Below the pieces are notes generated by a model. The model searched no databases. It had not been told where the DNA came from and saw nothing but the letters and a program-made list of their open reading frames with translations. Positions 59,823 through 64,000 of a DNA stretch of 64,000 nt are shown here, in pieces. Numbering within the stretch: position 1 is the first letter of the stretch; every line of letters starts with the position of its first letter. The stretch covers positions 36,519 to 100,518 of the forward strand of contig NZ_QFRU01000014.1 of assembly GCF_003184905.1 (NCBI RefSeq), given 5' to 3'. Made by a program: the position numbers and the translations under genes. Source of the DNA: Bacillus sp. CGMCC 1.16541. GTDB taxonomy: Bacteria > Bacillota > Bacilli > Bacillales > Bacillaceae_H.

Positions 59823-59895
59823 AATAGTCACCTCTAAAAAAAAATCTATCCATCATTATACCACTATCTTGCTAAAACCAAAATAATATTTGAAC

Positions 59896-60792
59896 TTATC
59901 GGTCAACAATATGAAAAAATGCATATTTAATATTTGGTGTATAAGCTGTTGAATCCTCGTAAGCCCAATATCGCATTCGACTGTTATATGTGTTGGCATT
60001 GACTAATGGCATGGCATTTGCATCTTTTGCTACAACGATTGTCGTATGATTCCATCTACCATCTCCTTCAAAATCGTAGCAAATGATATCACCTGGAACT
60101 AATTCGTTGGCAGCATGTTTTTCCTGTGCCCGTAAACCCACAGTTGATCCTTTTAAAAACCAATACATCGAGTTAGCAACAGCCCAACTATAACTCCACA
60201 CTTTATTATTTGTCCACCAACCTTTTGCGCGATTCAACTGTCCTCTCATTGGCGCTCCACCAGCGTGCAGGCATTGTGATACATAGTTCGTACAGTTCAC
60301 TTCAAATGTTTTATATTTCGGATTATACTCATTCCACCACTTTTCTGCATATTGAACCGCAGCAAGGCGATTATAAGAGAAAGAGCGCTCTTCTCCTTGT
60401 ACGTCTATAGACAAATTAGATCTTGAAGCTGTGTCATCTTTTGGTATAATCCACTCATCTTTTAAAAGTGTATCTTTATAAAAAAGCGCTTTTCGTTTTT
60501 CAATTTCTTCTTCTATATAAAATAACTCTCCCTGTTTGATGAGAGACTCAATATGAAGCGAGTAATCTAAAGTGGTCTCTTCCCCATCAACATGCGCCTG
60601 TTCAATCCACCCTTTAGCTGTACACTTAACAATTTCAGCTTGGCGCTTTTGTAATAATTTTTCTTTCATTTCACATTGCTTTTCAATAAAAGTTGAAAAG
60701 TCACTTCTAACATCTTGATTTACATAACCATCAGCTCTTGCTTTCATTAACGTTTGAAGAACATATTTTTTTGTAAGCAAACGTCTCACCAC
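59896..60792 (-). CDS. yhbB: Amidase_6-domain protein YhbB
   Basis: Up to 298 residues; GTG 60792 lies inside the AAAGGTGG site, so a TTG at 60780 is a likely alternative start. Residues 1-110 are a charged helical region (EEEIEKRKALFYKD). Residues 140-298 form a putative amidase domain with the Cys in FEVNCTNYVSQCLHAGG (about 166) and His in GRWNHTTIVV (near 248). No signal peptide is visible. Between queG and trmL, as in B. subtilis. Possibly acts on peptidoglycan peptides. Confidence 0.9.
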   Translation of the reverse strand: MVRRLLTKKYVLQTLMKARADGYVNQDVRSDFSTFIEKQCEMKEKLLQKRQAEIVKCTAKGWIEQAHVDGEETTLDYSLHIESLIKQGELFYIEEEIEKRKALFYKDTLLKDEWIIPKDDTASRSNLSIDVQGEERSFSYNRLAAVQYAEKWWNEYNPKYKTFEVNCTNYVSQCLHAGGAPMRGQLNRAKGWWTNNKVWSYSWAVANSMYWFLKGSTVGLRAQEKHAANELVPGDIICYDFEGDGRWNHTTIVVAKDANAMPLVNANTYNSRMRYWAYEDSTAYTPNIKYAFFHIVDR

Positions 60793-60849
60793 CTTTTGCG
60801 TCCTTTACTTATACGCTATGATAAAACGTTTGTCTTTTAATACAAAAAG

Positions 60850-61983
60850 TTAGTTTTGCAACATTTCAATTCCTTTATTCATTTCTTGTTTCACATCTTC
60901 ATCGGATTCTTTTTCTCGTAACCTTTTTAATTCTTCTAATACACTTGCGTCTCCAATTTTACCAAGAGCCCATGCTGCTGTTCCTCTCATAACAGGACGA
61001 ACATCCTCTTTCACTACTTTTAGTAAATCTGTAACCGCTGTTTTATCCTTAAAGTGAGCAAGTGCAATAATGGCATTACGTTGAATAGGCTTCTTTCCTC
61101 TCCAAGAACCTGATACGTGTCCAAACTTTTCTTTAAACTCACGATTACTAATCTGTAAAAGTGGTTTTAGTTTTGGTTTTGCAATCTCCGGATCTGGGTT
61201 CATTTCTGGATGTAGATGAAAGTCTTTTCCTTTATTCTCTGGGCATACGGTCTGACACGTATCACAACCATATAAACGATTACCAAGCTTATCTCGAAAC
61301 TCGTCGGCTAAAAAGCTTTTCGTTTGTGTTAAAAAGGCAATACATCGCTGAGAATCTAATTGTCCTCCTGTAACTAACGCACCTGTTGGACATACTTCTA
61401 CACACTTGTTACAAGAGCCACAACGATCTTCCATTGGTGTATCAGAAGGTAATGCGATGTTTGTTATGATTTCACCTAAATAAACATACGAGCCAAATTC
61501 AGGTGTGATAATGGAACAGTTTTTTGCACTCCATCCGATACCAGCTCTTTGGGCTACTGCTCTATCAGATAGCTCTCCCGTATCTACCATGGACTTAACT
61601 GTTGCACCAGGTACTATATTTAAAATGAATGCCTCTAGCTTTTCTAGTCGATCTCGTAACACTGTATGATAGTCTTGGCCCCATGACGCCCGACAAAAGA
61701 TCCCTCGTCGATCTTCTCTTGTACTTTTTGGGGCATCTTTCATTTTAGAAGGATAAGCTAGCGCAATAGATATAATTGTTGATGCTTTAGGTAATAATAG
61801 TTCAGGATTTGTTCTCTTCTCAATATCAGATTCTTCAAATCCTGATTGGTAACCCAATTCTTGCTGCGTAAGTAATCGGCCTTTTAGTTCCTCGAATACC
61901 GAAGCACTTGCAAATCCAATTTTATCAATACCAATTGACTGACTGTATTCAATAATTTGTTCTTTTAGTTCTTGAGAATTCAT
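60850..61983 (-). CDS. queG: Epoxyqueuosine reductase QueG
   Basis: 377 residues from ATG 61983 (AAAGGAGGT upstream). N-terminal cobalamin-binding domain, then two 4Fe-4S clusters: CGSCNKCVEVCPTGAL (near 192) and CDTCQTVCPENKG (near 240). The C-terminal 75 residues are HEAT-like repeats (VRPVMRGTAAWALGKIGD), typical of the Bacillus enzyme. Last step of queuosine synthesis on tRNA. Confidence 0.95.
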   Translation of the reverse strand: MNSQELKEQIIEYSQSIGIDKIGFASASVFEELKGRLLTQQELGYQSGFEESDIEKRTNPELLLPKASTIISIALAYPSKMKDAPKSTREDRRGIFCRASWGQDYHTVLRDRLEKLEAFILNIVPGATVKSMVDTGELSDRAVAQRAGIGWSAKNCSIITPEFGSYVYLGEIITNIALPSDTPMEDRCGSCNKCVEVCPTGALVTGGQLDSQRCIAFLTQTKSFLADEFRDKLGNRLYGCDTCQTVCPENKGKDFHLHPEMNPDPEIAKPKLKPLLQISNREFKEKFGHVSGSWRGKKPIQRNAIIALAHFKDKTAVTDLLKVVKEDVRPVMRGTAAWALGKIGDASVLEELKRLREKESDEDVKQEMNKGIEMLQN

Positions 61984-62106
61984 TTTATTGACCTCCTTTC
62001 TGCTAAAATGTAATCTACTAATGAAGCGCATCTTAAAAACTAGTTTAGTCTATTATGTTTATAATAATCATAACTAAAGACAATAAACGAAGGGAATGAA
62101 CAACAA

Positions 62107-62775
62107 GTGGAAATTCATTTGTCACAGGAAATTAAAGACCTCTACCCTAATTTTAAATTAGGTGTCATTCAATATAAACACATTGAAGTTGGTGTGTCAC
62201 CGCAGATGTTACAGGGGAGACTCCGTTTGTTTCAAGAATCAATCTATTTTGACTTACAAAACCTTTCAATTAATGAAGTAGAAGGGATTAAAGAATGGCG
62301 GTCAATCTTCAAACAGTTTGGAACAGACCCAAGCAAATACCGCCCTTCTATCGAGGCTTTGTATCGTCGTATTCAAAAGCAAACCTACCTACCTTCTATT
62401 AATTCTGGTGTAGATGTAAACAACTTCTTTTCTCTACAATATCAAGTTCCCATCGGTATTTACGATATGGACAAGCTAGATGGTTCAGTCATTATCTCAA
62501 TTGGCCATGAAGAAGATAGCTATACAGGATTAAATAATAGAGCAATTTCATTAGTAAATAAATTGGTTTCAAAAGATTCAAAAGGTGCTTTTGGAAGCCC
62601 TTATGTTGATTCTAACCGTGCGCCTATCACTGAGCAAACAACAAATGCACTCCAATTAATTTATTTGAGACCTTCTTTACATGGATCGAATGCACTTGAA
62701 TTAACAAAATCGTTAAAAGAGATGTTTATCCAAATTCATGGTGGAGAAGCGACTTATTCAGTTATATCAGAATAG
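62107..62775 (+). CDS. B3/B4 tRNA-binding domain protein
   Basis: 222 residues beginning with GTG 62107 behind GAAGGG (13 bases, somewhat long). The fold resembles the B3/B4 domain of phenylalanyl-tRNA synthetase beta subunit: EWRSIFKQFGTDPSKYRPSIEALYRRIQKQ and INSGVDVNNFFSLQYQVPIGIYDMDKLDG. Free-standing B3/B4 proteins are thought to edit or bind aminoacyl-tRNA; the exact role is unknown. Divergent from queG and next to the tRNA array. Confidence 0.88.
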   Translation: MEIHLSQEIKDLYPNFKLGVIQYKHIEVGVSPQMLQGRLRLFQESIYFDLQNLSINEVEGIKEWRSIFKQFGTDPSKYRPSIEALYRRIQKQTYLPSINSGVDVNNFFSLQYQVPIGIYDMDKLDGSVIISIGHEEDSYTGLNNRAISLVNKLVSKDSKGAFGSPYVDSNRAPITEQTTNALQLIYLRPSLHGSNALELTKSLKEMFIQIHGGEATYSVISE

Positions 62776-62863
62776 TTCATTTCAATGGGAGTAAGGATGA
62801 GGTGAATGGAACATTTTACTCTTTTTAGCTCACCCTCTCCTAAAGAAAAGTGTTCATACATAA

Positions 62864-62905
62864 TAAAAAACGCAATACCTCATTTTCAAACGAGATACTG
62901 CGTTG
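62864..62905 (-). terminator. Terminator of the tRNA operon
   Basis: On the minus strand AACGCAGTATCTCG and a loop pair with GAGGTATTGCGTT (mismatches tolerated), followed by T6. It lies directly after the last tRNA gene. Confidence 0.85.
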
Positions 62906-62919
62906 TGATTACTTATGTA

Positions 62920-62993
62920 TGGAGCGGGTGATGGGAATCGAACCCACGACATCAGCTTGGAAGGCTGAGGTTTTACCATTAAACTACACCCGC
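62920..62993 (-). tRNA. tRNA-Gly (anticodon TCC)
   Basis: Acceptor GCGGGTG pairs with CACCCGC; anticodon loop CTTCCAA; TTCGATT T-loop. CCA is encoded. Confidence 0.96.
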
Positions 62994-63063
62994 AAATATT
63001 ATCGAATTTTGTCGAAGTATGGCTAAAATAAAAACAGGTATGATCCTGTTAAGTTTGACTCAA

Positions 63064-63144
63064 TACCGGTGGTCGGGGTCGAACCGACACTCCATAGGAA
63101 CACGATTTTGAGTCGTGCGCGTCTGCCAATTCCGCCACACCGGC
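63064..63144 (-). tRNA. tRNA-Leu (anticodon CAA), CCA not encoded
   Basis: Acceptor GCCGGTG pairs with CACCGGT; anticodon loop CTCAAAA; long variable arm typical of Leu. The discriminator A is followed by TTG, so CCA must be added enzymatically, unlike the neighbours with a complete 3' end. Confidence 0.95.
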
Positions 63145-63173
63145 AAAATAAGAAACAATCAATTAATTAAAAA

Positions 63174-63262
63174 TGGTGCCGAGGGCCGGACTTGAACCGG
63201 CACGATAGTCACCTACCGCAGGATTTTAAGTCCTGTGTGTCTGCCAATTCCACCACCCCGGC
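63174..63262 (-). tRNA. tRNA-Leu (anticodon TAA)
   Basis: Acceptor GCCGGGG, anticodon loop CTTAAAA, extended variable arm, CCA encoded. Confidence 0.96.
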
Positions 63263-63273
63263 AGCATGATTAA

Positions 63274-63347
<74 letters not shown>

Positions 63348-63360
63348 AAACGAAAAAAAT

Positions 63361-63435
63361 TGGAGCGGAAGACGGGATTCGAACCCGCGACCCCCACCTT
63401 GGCAAGGTGGTGTTCTACCACTGAACTACTTCCGC
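63361..63435 (-). tRNA. tRNA-Gly (anticodon GCC), copy A
   Basis: Acceptor GCGGAAG, anticodon loop TTGCCAA, CCA encoded. Identical to the copy at 63583. Confidence 0.95.
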
Positions 63436-63439
63436 AATA

Positions 63440-63492
63440 TGGCTGGGCTAGCTGGATTCGAACCAACGCATGACGGAGTCAAAGTCCGTTGC
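63440..63492 (-). pseudogene. tRNA-Gln (TTG) remnant lacking its 5' 22 bases
   Basis: Matches bases 63662-63714 of the complete tRNA-Gln, then breaks into the tRNA-Cys unit. It keeps anticodon arm, T arm and CCA but lacks the 5' acceptor strand and most of the D arm, so it cannot fold. Confidence 0.92.
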
Positions 63493-63495
63493 TAA

Positions 63496-63569
<74 letters not shown>

Positions 63570-63582
63570 AAACGAAAAAAAT

Positions 63583-63657
63583 TGGAGCGGAAGACGGGAT
63601 TCGAACCCGCGACCCCCACCTTGGCAAGGTGGTGTTCTACCACTGAACTACTTCCGC
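63583..63657 (-). tRNA. tRNA-Gly (anticodon GCC), copy B
   Basis: Same sequence as 63361-63435, in the second duplication unit. Confidence 0.95.
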
Positions 63658-63661
63658 AATA

Positions 63662-63736
63662 TGGCTGGGCTAGCTGGATTCGAACCAACGCATGACGGAG
63701 TCAAAGTCCGTTGCCTTACCGCTTGGCTATAGCCCA
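63662..63736 (-). tRNA. tRNA-Gln (anticodon TTG)
   Basis: Acceptor TGGGCTA pairs with TAGCCCA; anticodon loop CTTTGAC region with TTG; CCA encoded. The complete partner of the truncated copy at 63440. Confidence 0.96.
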
Positions 63737-63768
63737 ATTTTATATGTTTTATAGTATATTATAGCTTA

Positions 63769-63845
63769 TGGGGCGACTGATGGGAATCGAACCCACGAGT
63801 GCCAGAGCCACAATCTGGTGCGTTAACCACTTCGCCACAGCCGCC
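63769..63845 (-). tRNA. tRNA-His (anticodon GTG)
   Basis: Acceptor GGCGGCT, anticodon loop TTGTGGC, CCA encoded. Confidence 0.95.
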
Positions 63846-63864
63846 ATAATAGATAAGTTATAAT

Positions 63865-63938
63865 TGGCAGGGGCAGTAGGAATCGAACCCACACTGGCGG
63901 TTTTGGAGACCGCAGTTCTACCTTTAAACTATGCCCCT
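63865..63938 (-). tRNA. tRNA-Trp (anticodon CCA)
   Basis: Acceptor AGGGGCA, anticodon loop CTCCAAA, CCA end encoded. Confidence 0.96.
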
Positions 63939-63947
63939 ATATGAAAA

Positions 63948-64000
63948 TGGTGGAGGGGGACGGATTCGAACCGCCGAACCCTGAGGGAGCGGATTTACAG
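63948..64000 (-). tRNA. tRNA-Tyr (anticodon GTA), 3' part
   Basis: Anticodon loop CTGTAAA, variable arm of class II length and T-loop with CCA are seen; the 5' part lies beyond the right edge. Confidence 0.9.

Overview
This window is a contiguous piece of chromosome from a low-GC, endospore-forming member of the Bacillaceae (Bacillus/Priestia type). The sporulation genes spoVR, prkA and yhbH, strong AGGAGG-type ribosome binding sites with frequent GTG/TTG starts, and Rho-independent terminators after almost every unit support this. Much of it is collinear with the B. subtilis yhb-yhc-glp-yhd region: yhcT/yhcU, yhcX, glpP-glpF-glpK-glpD, pgcA, yhcY-yhcZ, yhdA, yhdB and spoVR, with queG-yhbB-trmL and prkA/yhbH at the right end. 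A tRNA array at the far right matches the trnD order.

Layout. 1-5.4 kb: truncated amino-acid-binding lipoprotein, a paired FluC/CrcB fluoride exporter, an operon of ECF sigma factor, PadR-like regulator and HAAS-FtsW fusion, a secreted protein and an SGNH hydrolase. 5.4-15.7 kb: an eight-gene sulfoquinovose catabolic locus of the transaldolase (sulfo-TAL) type. 15.8-24.3 kb: spoVR, a symporter/M20 peptidase operon, yhdB, bioY, yhdA and the YhcYZ two-component pair. 24.6-33.3 kb: pgcA and the glycerol regulon with two GlpP-type antitermination leaders. 33.4-46.4 kb: L,D-transpeptidase, disulfide-bond pair, yhcU/yhcT, transporters, chemoreceptor, dacC, DoxX protein and ldh with Fnr and Rex sites. 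46.6-50.2 kb: bioA-bioD-bioB under a BirA operator. 50.3-54.9 kb: metal efflux (cadA, cadC, czrA-like, czcD). 55-62.8 kb: yhbH, prkA, trmL, yhbB, queG and several tiny genes. 62.9-64 kb: tRNA operon.

The sulfoquinovose locus is the most distinctive system. The GH31 enzyme carries the complete sulfonate-binding signature of sulfoquinovosidases (Q263, Q289, R302, W305, Y509), each offset by exactly one from the E. coli YihQ positions as I remember them. A small transaldolase, an aldehyde dehydrogenase, a GntR/UTRA regulator, an SSS symporter, an AEC transporter, a DUF4867 protein and an L-fucose-isomerase-like protein complete a route from sulfoquinovosides to exported sulfolactate. The genes form two transcription units whose promoters share an ACAT-N4-ATGT element, the likely regulator operator. 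Two isomerase-type candidates are present where the pathway needs one.

Other notable signals: an exact 222-bp tandem duplication in the tRNA array that leaves a 5'-truncated tRNA-Gln; BirA boxes before both bioY and bioADB; Fnr plus Rex control of ldh; four dispersed copies of a 14-bp palindromic motif; and a strong double hairpin in a gene-free interval that may be a small RNA. No CRISPR array, prophage or insertion sequence was seen.
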